Position numbers and translations under genes: made by a program. 26,075 nt of DNA from Penium margaritaceum. Taxonomy: Eukaryota > Streptophyta > Zygnematophyceae > Desmidiales > Peniaceae. The stretch is taken from positions 32,871 through 58,945 of the forward strand of contig SZWC01016030.1 of the NCBI GenBank assembly GCA_023375785.1. The letters run 5' to 3'. This document shows positions 1 to 9,183 of this stretch, piece by piece (the stretch's first letter is position 1; each line of letters opens with the position of its first letter). Below the pieces are notes generated by a model that saw only the letters and a list, made by a program, of their open reading frames with translations, was not told where the DNA came from and searched no databases.

Positions 1-286
1 GCTATGGTGTGCGTGGTGGGAGTCGAACTGGTCACCGCCGGATCACTTTTCGGTCGGTACCAAGTCTGCCGTCCAAACCCGGACGGCCTGCACCACCTCC
101 AAACTTTGACGGACCATAACTCCCTCAATTCTCAGCTGATTGCTGCGATTCAAATTGCAGCTGGTCCAGCTTGTCCTCTAGTTTCTGAAACTCCATCCAT
201 GCATGCAAACATGCACTGTACAAGGATCTGGAGCCATCGCCCTGAAGACGGCAACTCCAGGGCATGGCACGGGGCAATATGTAACA
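1..286 (-). repeat. 3' LTR, partial (5' part only; the rest lies left of the window)
   Basis: On the minus strand it starts TGTTACATATTGCC directly after the polypurine tract. It aligns with 3733-4019 of the complete LTR with about five substitutions (at 89, 101, 133, 187 and 211) and one 1-base indel near 191-192. About 445 bp of the LTR should continue beyond position 1. LTRs are identical when an element inserts, so about 2% divergence implies a fairly recent insertion, not a current one. Confidence 0.93.
68..87. other. LTR hairpin (7-bp perfect stem, 6-nt loop), 3' LTR copy
   Basis: GCCGTCC and GGACGGC flank the loop AAACCC. The same hairpin is unchanged in the other LTR at 3800-3819. 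A function such as RNA folding or a regulatory site is possible but not shown. Confidence 0.5.
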
Positions 287-287
287 A

Positions 288-303
288 TCTCCCCCTCGCT
301 CCT
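288..303 (-). other. Polypurine tract (plus-strand DNA primer site) of the retrotransposon
   Basis: On the minus strand the 16 bases AGGAGCGAGGGGGAGA are purine except for one C. They lie one base upstream of the TGTTAC start of the 3' LTR. A G-rich purine run directly before the LTR is the standard RNase H-resistant primer for plus-strand synthesis in LTR elements. The site looks functional even though the element is broken. Confidence 0.88.
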
Positions 304-325
304 GCCATGCAAGATGCCTCCCTGC

Positions 326-649
326 TCACTCCTGCTCATCTTCCATTGCGCTCTTGAGCCCATCATAGCCCGTAAGCCCGAGGCCTGCCACACTGAGGAC
401 ATGCCGATCTCTGGGCTGCGCCTTGGTCAAGCAATCCGCGAGCATGTGCGTTGTACTACAATGTTGTAGCACAACCTGTCCCTTTTGGACCATGTCACGC
501 GCATAGTGGTAGCGCACGTCAATGTGCTTCGTCCTCCTGTGCTGCGTCGGGTTGTTGGTCAGCGAGATGGAGCCGGTGTTGTCCTCTTGTACCACCGTAG
601 GCTCCCGTTGCGGCACGCGGACCTCCCCCAATAGCCTACGGAGCCACAC
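326..649 (-). pseudogene. Copia-type RNase H, C-terminal fragment
   Basis: About 107 codons are open to the stop at 326-328. The frame differs from the Gag-integrase frame, which it overlaps at 559-649. Copia RNase H landmarks appear in order: VWLRRLLGE near the start, the acidic motif QEDN (Asp about residue 23), RTKHIDVRYHYARD (about 39-52) and LADCLTKAQPR (about 70-80), the usual end of copia polyproteins. Everything upstream that should belong to this frame is absent, namely the whole reverse transcriptase and the first part of RNase H. There is no natural start codon; the first GTG at 649 is simply where the frame opens. I read it as the 3' stump left by an internal deletion of roughly 2 kb (size inferred from usual copia length) whose junction lies near 645-690. 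It is unlikely to be translated or active. Confidence 0.88.
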
Positions 650-3165
650 CGCGCCATGCCGATCGAGCTGCCCGTTGCTGCGTCATACCGTTTTGCCGCA
701 TTCCGCTGCCTTTGGCTACGTCGCGGTGATTTTGGTGACACCAGCGACTGGTCCTGTTGCTGCTCCTCGGCAGCCCCGTTCACGTCCTCGGCCTCCTCTG
801 CTTCGGCTGCTGCGTCCTGTGCCTCTGCGACACCTGCGTTTGCACCGCCGCCCTGCTGTACCCCAGCAACGTCGCTCACCGAAGACTCTTCATCAGTGTC
901 GGCGTCCACCGGCTCCTCCTCATTGGTTAGGAGCTGGAACCACTCCCCCTGCTTCGGAGAGTCCACCACGCCGATGTCACTGCTGCTGCTGCTGCTGTAG
1001 GTCTGGTGCTCGTCGAACTCAACGTCACGGCTGCTGAAGATCTCCTCCTTGCTCACGTCGTAGAGCCGGTATGCCTTAAGCGCGTTCTCGTAGCCAAGGA
1101 AGAGACACGGCTTGGCGCGTGGGTCCAGTTTTCCATCGCGCCGTTGTGCCGCCTGCACCATCGCGTGCGCCTTGCACCTGAAGACCTTCAGGTGCGCCAC
1201 ACTTGGCTTGCGCCCGCTCCATACCTCTTGCGGCGTCGTCCAGCCGCTCTTCCCCTTCAGCACCGCTGTCGGGGTCAGGTTGATGGTGTAGCTTGCCGTA
1301 CGAACCGCTTCCGCCCAGAAGCTCCGCGGCAATCCCGTGTCCACGAGCATCGTACGCACCATGTTCAGCAGCGTCTGGTTTGCTCGCTTCGCCACGCCAT
1401 TAGATTGTGGCGAGTAGGGAGTTGTGTGCTCCCACTTAATGCCCCGATCCTTTAGCCACCCACTGCAGCCCACGTACTCTCCGCCATTGTCGCTGCGTAG
1501 TGCTCCGACCTTGCGGCCAGTCTGCCTCTCCACCGCGGCGACGTACTCCTTCAGCCGGTCTAGCACCATGCCCTTTCGCTTCATGAAGTACACGTAGAGT
1601 TTTCTGCTGCAGTAATCGATGAAGGTGACAAAGTACCGCGCGCCGCCTTTTGACGGCGTTTTGAACGGTCCGCACACATCACTGTGCACGATCTCCAGCA
1701 GGTCTTTGGCGCGCCCCACGTTCTCGTTCAACGGCTTGCGCCTCGCCTTGCCCAATATGCAAGGCTCGCACTTTTTGTGCGCTGCTGCATCTGCTGCCGC
1801 GTCTGCTGCACCAATGATGTCGAGGCCGCGGACCATGTCGCGCTTCGCCATCTCCTTCACGACTGTGGGCGAAGAATGCCCCAGCCGCCGGTGCCAGAGC
1901 TCCAGATCAGCTCCCCTTCCTTTGGCCAGGTTGACGGCACGTTCTTGCGAATCTGCTGCGTCTGCTGCTGCGGGGATCACCTTTGTCTCCAGGATGTAGA
2001 GACCGCCCTCGCGCTTTGCCTCCAGCACGACTTCGCCGTCGCCGTCCATGCGCACCACTGCGCCTTTCCTGCGGAAGAGCACCTCATACCCCTTATCTGT
2101 CAAGCGACTAACACTTAGAATGTCAGCCAGGCCGGGGACATGTTGCACATCACGAATGACACGCAACATTTTCTTACCGTTCACCTCCACCTCCACCTCA
2201 ACGTCTCCTTGGCCAGCCGCAGGCTCAACTTTGTTGTTCGCGACCACCGTCGACTTGGCAGATTTGGAGTAGCGGACGAATCCCACCTTCTCGACTTGGG
2301 TGAGCTCCTTGGCGCCGGAATCTAGGCATCGCCTGTTGGCCCCTTTGAGGTTGTGGTTTGTGGTGCCGTTGAGGAGCGCCTTCTTGCCTTTGGCGTCCTT
2401 GCCGCCGGCCTTTGCCTCCTGCGGGCACTCACGGGCCCAATGGCCCTCCTTGCCCCAATTGTGGCACGAACCTTTCTTGACGCCCTTCTTGCCGCCACCC
2501 TTTCCGCCGCCTCCCTTGCCGCCACTGCCGCCACCACGCGTTTTGGTGACCAGGGCCGATGAGGATGACGAGGCCTCGCCGCCACTGCGACGTTGCGCCT
2601 CGTTGCGGATATACTCGGTGACTGCGCCATAGGTCAGCTTGTCCTCCGCCCATCCACCGAGGACGATAATGAGGGTGCTCCAACTGTCAGGTAGAGCCAT
2701 GAGGAGAGCCATCGCCTGCAGCTGAGAGTCAACCTTCCACCCCACATCGTTGCATTGCGAGGCGAGCGACTCAATCTGCTGCATGACGGCGAGGATGTCC
2801 TCGCGCTCCTCGATCCTCACCGTAAGAAGCCGCTTCATCGCGAAGATCCGGTTTGCAAGCGACGTCGATTGGTGGATGGTGCAAAGCTTTTGCCATGCTT
2901 CGGCAGCCAGCGCGCTGCCTTGGAAGTAGCCCCACTGGTTCTCGGCAGTAGACGATAGCAAGAGCATGAGCGCCTCAGTATTTTTCTTTGCGAAGGCCTG
3001 CTTCTCTTTGTCTGTCGCGGTCTTCTCGTCGAGGACCTCCGTGCCCTTCATCACGTCGAGTAGCCCCTTGTGTGCGAGGTAGATCTCAAAGTGCCACCTC
3101 CACAACCTAAAGCCAGGGCCACCCGCATACTTCTGGATCAGATGCGACTCCGTTCTCAGCGTCAT
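559..3165 (-). CDS. Copia polyprotein remnant: Gag, protease, integrase (RT deleted)
   Basis: The 868-codon frame starts at an ATG with A at -3, 123 bases after the 5' LTR. Residues about 10-190 resemble the copia Gag (UBN2-like) domain. A Gly/Lys-rich basic stretch (about 210-232) leads into a CCHC zinc knuckle (C234, H242, C247) whose second Cys is Trp237. The aspartic protease core DSGA is at 282-285, and the HHCC pre-integrase finger is intact (H425, H430, C466, C469). The integrase core has D496 (HSDVCGP) and D559 (LRSDNGGEY), but the catalytic Glu is Lys593 (codon at 1387-1389). The integrase C-terminal region with FLGY and SRDVEFDE runs to about 720, then an acidic, Ala- and Gln-rich linker. 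The last 30 or so residues are out-of-frame sequence past the deletion junction. Normal copia polyproteins continue into RT and RNase H. Translation may still be possible, but the integrase should be catalytically dead. Confidence 0.9.
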   Translation of the reverse strand: MTLRTESHLIQKYAGGPGFRLWRWHFEIYLAHKGLLDVMKGTEVLDEKTATDKEKQAFAKKNTEALMLLLSSTAENQWGYFQGSALAAEAWQKLCTIHQSTSLANRIFAMKRLLTVRIEEREDILAVMQQIESLASQCNDVGWKVDSQLQAMALLMALPDSWSTLIIVLGGWAEDKLTYGAVTEYIRNEAQRRSGGEASSSSSALVTKTRGGGSGGKGGGGKGGGKKGVKKGSCHNWGKEGHWARECPQEAKAGGKDAKGKKALLNGTTNHNLKGANRRCLDSGAKELTQVEKVGFVRYSKSAKSTVVANNKVEPAAGQGDVEVEVEVNGKKMLRVIRDVQHVPGLADILSVSRLTDKGYEVLFRRKGAVVRMDGDGEVVLEAKREGGLYILETKVIPAAADAADSQERAVNLAKGRGADLELWHRRLGHSSPTVVKEMAKRDMVRGLDIIGAADAAADAAAHKKCEPCILGKARRKPLNENVGRAKDLLEIVHSDVCGPFKTPSKGGARYFVTFIDYCSRKLYVYFMKRKGMVLDRLKEYVAAVERQTGRKVGALRSDNGGEYVGCSGWLKDRGIKWEHTTPYSPQSNGVAKRANQTLLNMVRTMLVDTGLPRSFWAEAVRTASYTINLTPTAVLKGKSGWTTPQEVWSGRKPSVAHLKVFRCKAHAMVQAAQRRDGKLDPRAKPCLFLGYENALKAYRLYDVSKEEIFSSRDVEFDEHQTYSSSSSSDIGVVDSPKQGEWFQLLTNEEEPVDADTDEESSVSDVAGVQQGGGANAGVAEAQDAAAEAEEAEDVNGAAEEQQQDQSLVSPKSPRRSQRQRNAAKRYDAATGSSIGMARCGSVGYWGRSACRNGSLRWYKRTTPAPSR
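980..997. repeat. (CTG)6 trinucleotide run inside the polyprotein frame
   Basis: Six CTG triplets on the plus strand read as AGC on the minus strand and encode a poly-Ser patch (about residues 724-729) in the linker after integrase. It is a short microsatellite in low-complexity coding sequence. Confidence 0.7.
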
Positions 3166-3288
3166 GTTGCGCTTCTGCTACCCGGGTCGTCAGACGTTTG
3201 ACAGCGAGGTTGTCCGAGACGCTCCTCCTGTACGCCGCGGAAGCCGTGAACGTTTGGCACCGGTCAGGGCTGTGGGCCCATAACCCTT
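3166..3288 (-). other. Untranslated leader between 5' LTR and Gag start
   Basis: These 123 bases lie between the LTR end and the ATG at 3165. They begin with a two-base spacer (AA) and the primer-binding site. No other open frame or feature is evident. In LTR elements this stretch normally also carries packaging signals, which cannot be recognised from sequence alone. Confidence 0.7.
3271..3286 (-). other. Primer-binding site matching the anticodon arm of initiator tRNA-Met (half-tRNA type)
   Basis: Two bases inside the 5' LTR end, the minus strand reads GGGTTATGGGCCCACA. The opposite strand, GTGGGCCCATAACCC (3272-3286), equals the anticodon stem-loop of eukaryotic (plant-type) initiator tRNA-Met, with the CAU anticodon at 3279-3281. 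Most plant copia elements instead use the tRNA 3' end, whose site begins TGGTATCAGAGC. Drosophila copia is the classic case where a tRNA cut in the anticodon loop serves as primer, and the match here has the same form. The tRNA comparison is from memory. Confidence 0.82.
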
Positions 3289-4019
3289 TGTTAGAAATGT
3301 GCTTCCAACGTGGCCTGATCACGTCCTGAGGTTCACAACTCTTTTGGGCAGCAGTCTTAGACGAAGTGTGTGCTTTCTGGTCGCCACACACTATGTGAGC
3401 AGAAATCTGACGGAATTCAGCATCACCCAAAGTTCGAAGGGCTGGGGATCAATTTTGAGTGGATTACTGGACACGGACCACATTAGCAAAGTTATAGTGC
3501 TAGTGACAAGCTTTCCAATGCACCAAACCGCGTGCAATTTGGACCACCGTAGCGCCCAATACGCGATTCGGAGTGCATCATTGAGTCTCTGTCCCTGACA
3601 GAGCACTAGCGTGAGTGACGGGTGCCCGAAGCGCCCTGGACCTCAATGAAGCATCAGACCGCCATTCCGAAGCGCACATGGCTCCTATGAACCATGGGAT
3701 ATTGCTTCTAGCATCACCCAAGGGGCGCCTCCGCTATGGTGTGCGTGGTGGGAGTCGAACTGGTCACCGCCGGATCACTTTTCGGTCGGTACCAAGTCTG
3801 CCGTCCAAACCCGGACGGCCAGCACCACCTCCCAACTTTGACGGACCATAACTCCCTCAATTCTTAGCTGATTGCTGCGATTCAAATTGCAGCTGGTCCA
3901 GCTTGTCCTCTAGTTTCTAAAACATCCATCCATGCATGCAAACTTGCACTGTACAAGGATCTGGAGCCATCGCCCTGAAGACGGCAACTCCAGGGCATGG
4001 CACGGGGCAATATGTAACA
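3289..4019 (-). repeat. 5' LTR, complete (731 bp)
   Basis: On the minus strand it runs from TGTTACATATTG (4019) to TTTCTAACA (3289), giving TG...CA ends and a 5-bp terminal inverted repeat TGTTA/TAACA. The right boundary is fixed by the switch to 11-bp array sequence at 4020 and by agreement with the other LTR. The left boundary is inferred from the inverted repeat and the adjacent primer site. A weak TATA-like CTATAA lies near 3492-3497, at a plausible distance for a promoter driving leftward transcription, but I cannot confirm it. A direct repeat AGCATCACCCAA occurs twice inside the LTR (about 3420 and 3711). No coding potential is apparent. Confidence 0.88.
3800..3819. other. LTR hairpin, 5' LTR copy
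   Basis: It has the same 7-bp stem and AAACCC loop as at 68-87. Neighbouring LTR positions differ between the two copies (for example 89 versus 3821) while the hairpin is identical, which is weak support for its being retained. Confidence 0.5.
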
Positions 4020-4728
4020 CAACTAAGGCGCAACTAGGGCGCAACTATGGCGCAACTAGGGCGCAACTAAGGCGCAACTAGGGCGCAACTAGAGCACAAG
4101 TAGGATGCAACTAGAGCGCAACTAGGGTAAAACTAGGGCGTAGCTAGTGCCCAACTGAGGCGCAACTAGGGCGCAAGTAGGGTGCAAATAGGGCGCAAGT
4201 AGGTTGCAACTTGTGCGCAGCCAGGCCGCAACTAGGGCGCAACTAGGGCGCAACCAGGACGCAACTAGGGTGCAAGTAAGGCGCAGCTAGGATACAATTA
4301 GGGCGCAAGTAGGACGCAAGTAAGACGCAACTAGGGCACAAGAATGGCACAATTAGGGCGTAGCTAGTGCCCAACTAAGGCGCAACTAGGGCGTAAGTAG
4401 GGCGCTAGTAGGTGGAAAGCATGGTGCAATAAGGGCGCATGAAGGGCGCAAGAAGGGCGCAACTAGGGCGTAACTTAGACGCAACTAGGGTGCAATTAGG
4501 GCGCAACTAGGGCGCAACTAGGGCGCAACTAGGGTGCAACCAGGGCGCAACTAGGGTGCAACTAGGGGGCAACAAGGGCGCAACGAGGGCGCAACTGGGG
4601 CGAAACGAGGGTGCAACGAGGGTACAACTAGGGCGCAACTAGGGTGCAACTAGGGCGCAACTGGGGTGCAATTAGGACGCAACTAGGGTGCAACTAGGGC
4701 GCAACTAGGGCACAACTAGGGCACAACT

Positions 4729-5018
4729 AGGACGCAACTAGGTCGCAACTAGAGCGCGACTAGGGCACAACTAGGGTACAACTAGGGCGCAACTAGGGCG
4801 CAACTGGGGTGCAACCAGGGTGCAACTAGGACGCAACTAGGGCGCAACTAGGGCGCAACTAGGGTACAACTAGGGCGCAACTAGGGTGCAACTAGGGCGC
4901 AACTAGGACGCAACTAGGTCGCAACTAGAGCGCGACTAGGGCACAACTAGGGTACAACTAGGGCGCAACTAGGGCGCAACTGGGGTGCAACCAGGGTGCA
5001 ACTAGGACGCAACTAGGG
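4729..5018. repeat. 176-bp tandem duplication (16 units)
   Basis: A run of distinctive variants (GGTCGC, AGAGCGCGAC, GGGTAC, then AACTGGGG and AACCAGGG) at 4729-4842 recurs essentially unchanged at 4905-5018, offset 176 bp. The offset is a whole number of units, as expected from unequal exchange or slippage. Confidence 0.8.
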
Positions 5019-7215
5019 CACAACTAGGGCGTAACTAAGGCGCAACTAGGGTGCAACTAGTGTGCAAGTTGGGCGCAACTGAGGCACAACTAAGGCGCAA
5101 CTAGCACGTAAGTAGGGCACAAGTAGGATGCAACTAGGGCGCAACTAGGGCACAACTAGCGCGTAGCTAGTGCCAAACTATGGCACAACTAGGGCGCAAG
5201 AAGGGTGCCAGTAGGGCGCAAGTAGGGTGCAATAATGGCGCAAATAGGGTGCAACTAGAGCGCAACTAGGGCGCAACTAGGGCGCAACTAGGGCGTGACT
5301 ATGGCACGACTAGGACACGACTAGAGCGCAACTAGGGCGCGTTTAGGGCGCAACTAGGGTGCAACTAGGGCGCAAATAGGGTGTAACTAGGGCGCAACTA
5401 GGGCGCAACTAGTGCGCAACTAGGGCGCAACTCAGGCGCAACAAGGGTTCAACTAGGGCGCAAATACGGCGGAAGTAGGGCGCAAGTATGGCGCAACTAC
5501 GGCACAATTGGAACACAACCAGAGCGTAGCAAGGGCGCAACTAGGGCACAACTTGAGCGCAACGAGGGCGCAACGAGGGCGCAACGAGGGCGCAATGAGG
5601 GCGCAACAAGGGCGCAATAAGGGCGCATCTAGGGCATAACTAGGGCGCAACTAGGGCGCAACTAGGGTGCATATAGGGCGCAACTAGGGCGTAACTTGGG
5701 CGCAACTAGGGTGCAATTAGGGTGCAACTGGGGCGCAACTTGGCAGCAACTAGGGCTTTACTTCGGCGTAACTAAGGCGCAACTAAGGCGCAACTAAGGC
5801 GCAACTTGGGCCCAAGTAGGGCACAAGTAGAACGCAACTAGGGCGCAACTAGGGTACAACTAGGGCGTAGCTAGTGCCCAACTGAGGTGCGACTAGGGCG
5901 ATAGTAGGGCGGAAGTAGAGCGCAACTAGGGCGCAACTAGGGCGCAACCAGGGCGCAACTAGGGCGCAACTAGGGCGCAAGTAGGGCGCAACTAGGACAC
6001 ATCTAAGGTGCAACTAGGGCGCAACTAGGACGCAACTAGGGTCCAACTAGGACGCAACTAGGGCACAACTGGGGCGCAACTAGGGCGCAACTAGCGCGCA
6101 ACTAGGGTGCAAGTAGGGCGCATCTAAGGTGCAACTACGATGCAACTAGGGCGCGACTAGGGCGCGACTAGGGCGCGACTAGTGCGCAACAAGGGCGCGA
6201 CTTGGGCGAAACTAGGGCGCAGCTAGGGCGCAACTAAGGCGCAAATATGGCACAAATAGGGCGCAATTAGGGCGCAACTGAGGGCAACTAGGGCGCAACT
6301 AGGGCGCAACTTGGACGCAACTAGGGCGCAAGTAGGGCACAACTAGGGCGCAACTAGGGCGCAACTAGGGCGCACCTAGGACGCAACTAGGGCGCAGCTA
6401 GGGCGAAACTAAGGCGCAACTAGGGCGCAAATAGAGCACAAGTAGGACGCAACTAGGGCGCAACTAGAGTACAACTGGGGCGTAGCTAGAGCCCAGCTGA
6501 GGCGCAACTAGGGCGAAAGTATGGTGCAAGTAGGGCACAAGTAGGGTGCAACTTGTGCGCAACTATGGCGCGCACTCAGGGCGCAACTAGGGCGCAACTA
6601 GGGTGCAACTATGATGCAAGTATGGCGCAACGAGGGTGCAACTAGGGCAGAAGTAGGGCGCAAGTAAGACGTAACTAGGACGCAACTATGGCACAACTAG
6701 GGCGTAGCTAGTGCCAAACTGAGGTGCAACTAGGGCGCAAGTAGGGCGCCAGTAGGGTGTAAGTTTGGTGCAATAAGGGCGCAAGAAGGGCGCAACTAGG
6801 GTGCAACTAGGGTGCAACTAGGGTGCAACTAGTTTGCAAGTTGGGCGCAACTAGGGCGCAACTTAGGCGCAACTTGGGCGCAAGTAGGGTGCAACTAGAG
6901 CGCAACTAGGGCGCAACTAGGGCGCAAGTATGGTGCAACCAGGGCGCAACTAGAGTGCAACTAAAGCGTAACTATGGCGCAACTAGGGCGCAACTAGGGT
7001 GCAACTAGTGCGCAAGTTCGGCGCAACTAAGGCGCAACTAAGGCGCAACTAGTGCGCAAGTAGGGCGCACGTAGGACGCAACTAGGGCGCAACTAGGGTA
7101 CAACTAGGACGTAGCTAGTACCCAACTAAGGCACAACTAGGGTGCAAGTAGGGTGCCAGTAGAGCGCAAGTAGGGTGCAATAGAGGGCAAGTAGGGTGCA
7201 ACTAGGGTCCAACTA

Positions 7216-7501
7216 GGGCGCAACTAGGGCGCAACTAGGGCACAAATAGGGCGCAACTAGGGCGCAACTAGGGCGCAACTAGGGCGCAACTAGGGCGCAA
7301 GTAGGGCGTAACTGGGGTGCAACTAGGGCGTAACAAGGGCACAACTAGGGCGCAACTAGGGCGCAACTAGGGCACAAATAGGGCGCAACTAGGGCGCAAC
7401 TAGGGCGCAACTAGGGCGCAACTAGGGCGCAAGTAGGGCGTAACTGGGGTGCAACTAGGGCGTAACAAGGGCACAACTAGGGCGCAACTAGGGCGCAACT
7501 A
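7216..7501. repeat. 132-bp tandem duplication (12 units)
   Basis: The unit run starting GGGCACAAATA at 7238 is repeated from 7370 with the same following variants (AAGTA, GGGCGTAACTG, GGGTGC, GGGCGTAACAA, GGGCAC). The two copies look identical, so the duplication is recent. Confidence 0.85.
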
Positions 7502-9051
7502 GCGTGCAACTATGGCGCAACTAGGGCGCAACCAGGGCGTAACAAGGTCGCAAATTGGGTGCAACTCTCATCCAAGTAGGAGGCAAGTAGGGCACAATTA
7601 GGGCGCAACTACGGCGCAAGTGGGGCACAACTAGGGCGCAACTAGGGCGCAACAAGGGCGTAACGAGGGCGCAACCAGGGCACAACAAGGGCGCACCAAG
7701 GGCGCAGCTAGGAGGCAACTAGGGCACAACTAGGGTGCAACTAGGGCGCAACAAGGGCGCAACCGGGGCGCAACCAGGGCGCAACTAGGGCACAACTAGG
7801 ACGCAACTAGGGCGCAACTAGGGTGCAACTAATGTTCAAGTTGGGCGCAACTAAGGCGCAACTAAGGCGCAACTAGCGCGCAAGTAGGGCACAAGTAGGA
7901 CGCAAGTAGGTCGCAACTAGGGCACAACTAGCGCGTAGCTAGTACCCAACTAAGGCACAACTAGGGCGCAAGAAAGGTGCCAGTAGGGCGCAAGTAGGGT
8001 GCAATACGGGCACAAATAAGGTGCAACTAGAGCGCAACTAGGGCGCAACTAGGGCGCAACAAGGGCGTGACAAGGGCACCACTAGGACACGACTAGGGCG
8101 CAACTAGGGCGCATTTCGGGTGCAACTAGGGTGCAACTAGGGCGCAACTAGGATGCAACTAGTGTGCAGCTACGGCGCAACTAGGGCGCAACTAGGGCGC
8201 AACTAGGGCGCAACTAGGGCGAAACAAGGGTGCAACTAGGGCGCAAGTACGGCGCAAGTAGGGCGCAAGTATGGCGCAACTACGGCACAATTGGAACACA
8301 GCTAGAGCGTAACAAGGGCGCAGCTAGGGCGCAACTTGAGCGCAACGAGGGCGCAATGAGGGCGCAACGAGGGTGCAATGAGGGCACAATACGGGCGCAA
8401 CAAGGGCGCAACTAGGGCGCAACTAGGACACAACTAGGGCGCAACTAGGGCGCAACTAGGGCGCAACTATGGCACAACTTGGGGGAAACTAGGGTACAAG
8501 TAGGGCGCAACAGGGGCTCAACTTGGGCGCAACTAGGGCATAACTAATGCGTAACTAAGGTGCAACTAAGGCGCAACTCAAGCGCAAATAGGGCGCAAGT
8601 AGGGCACAAGTAGGACGCAGCTAGGGCGCAACTAGGGTACAACTAGGGCATAGCTAGTGCCTAACTGAGGCGCAACTAGGGCAAGAATAGGGCGCAAAAA
8701 GGGCGCAACGATGGCGCAACTAGGGCGCAAGTAGGGTGCAATTGGGGGCAAATAGGGCGCAACTAGGGCGCAACTAGGGCGCAACAAGGGCGCAACTAGG
8801 GCGAAAGGACGGTGCAATGAGGGTGCAACTAGGGCGCAACTAGGGTGCAACTAGGGCACAACTGGGGTGCAATTAGGGCGCAACTAGGGTGCAACTAGGG
8901 CGCAACTAGGGCACAACTAGGGCACAACCAGGACGCAACTAGGTCGCAACTAGAGGGCAACTAGGGCACAACTAGGATGCAACTAGGGCGCAACTAGGGC
9001 ACAACTTGGGCGCAACCAAGGCGTAACTAGGGCGCAACTAGGGCACAACTA

Positions 9052-9183
9052 GGGCGTAACTAGTGCGTAACTAGGGCGCAACTAGGGCACAACTAGGGCG
9101 TAACTAGTGCGTAACTAGGGCGCAACTAGGGCACAACTAGGGCGTAACTAGTGCGTAACTAGGGCGCAACTAGGGCACAACTA
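9052..9183. repeat. 44-bp repeat in three identical copies (4 units each)
   Basis: The four-unit set GGGCGTAACTA, GTGCGTAACTA, GGGCGCAACTA, GGGCACAACTA occurs three times without change, at 9052, 9096 and 9140. Confidence 0.88.

Larger units (their letters stand above)
1..4019 (-). mobile_element. Defective Ty1/copia LTR retrotransposon, truncated at the left window edge
   Basis: The two ends carry near-identical direct repeats in the same orientation (1-286 and 3733-4019). On the minus strand the order is LTR, tRNA-complementary primer site, Gag, protease, integrase, RNase H remnant, polypurine tract, LTR. Integrase ahead of RNase H is the Ty1/copia order. The internal region (287-3288) is only 3.0 kb because reverse transcriptase is absent. 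Array sequence begins directly at 4020, and the expected 5-bp target duplication would be CAACT (4020-4024). The matching left copy lies outside the window, so this cannot be checked here. The element cannot be autonomous: RT is missing, the integrase catalytic Glu is replaced and the zinc knuckle is altered. Transposition of this copy would need proteins supplied by relatives. Confidence 0.93.

Noticed and set aside
20..45. tRNA-like B-box (minus strand AGTTCGACTCCCACC, followed by CGCACACCA), also at 3752-3777
   Set aside because: The bases flanking the TTCGACT loop do not pair as a T-arm, and no A-box or cloverleaf is found upstream. Treated as coincidence, or at most a decayed tRNA fragment in the LTR.
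4..469. Short frames in and around the 3' LTR (4-357 plus, 178-402 minus, 203-469 plus)
   Set aside because: They lie within LTR and 3' untranslated sequence. The part shared with the other LTR is not conserved as a frame, since the indel near 191 would shift it.
522..2632. Plus-strand open frames opposite the polyprotein (for example 522-1037, 1006-1455, 1684-2118)
   Set aside because: They lie antisense to a clear Gag-protease-integrase frame, are Arg/Pro/Ala-rich as expected from GC-rich antisense sequence, and show no domain of their own.
3299..3851. Short frames in the 5' LTR (3299-3598, 3391-3606, 3615-3851)
   Set aside because: They are inside the complete LTR, lack recognisable motifs, and are not positioned like any known LTR-encoded gene.
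8230..8415. Plus-strand 61-codon frame in the array (RAQ/GTQLERN-like repeats)
   Set aside because: It is a chance opening where several units read AACGA, AATGA or AACAA instead of AACTA.
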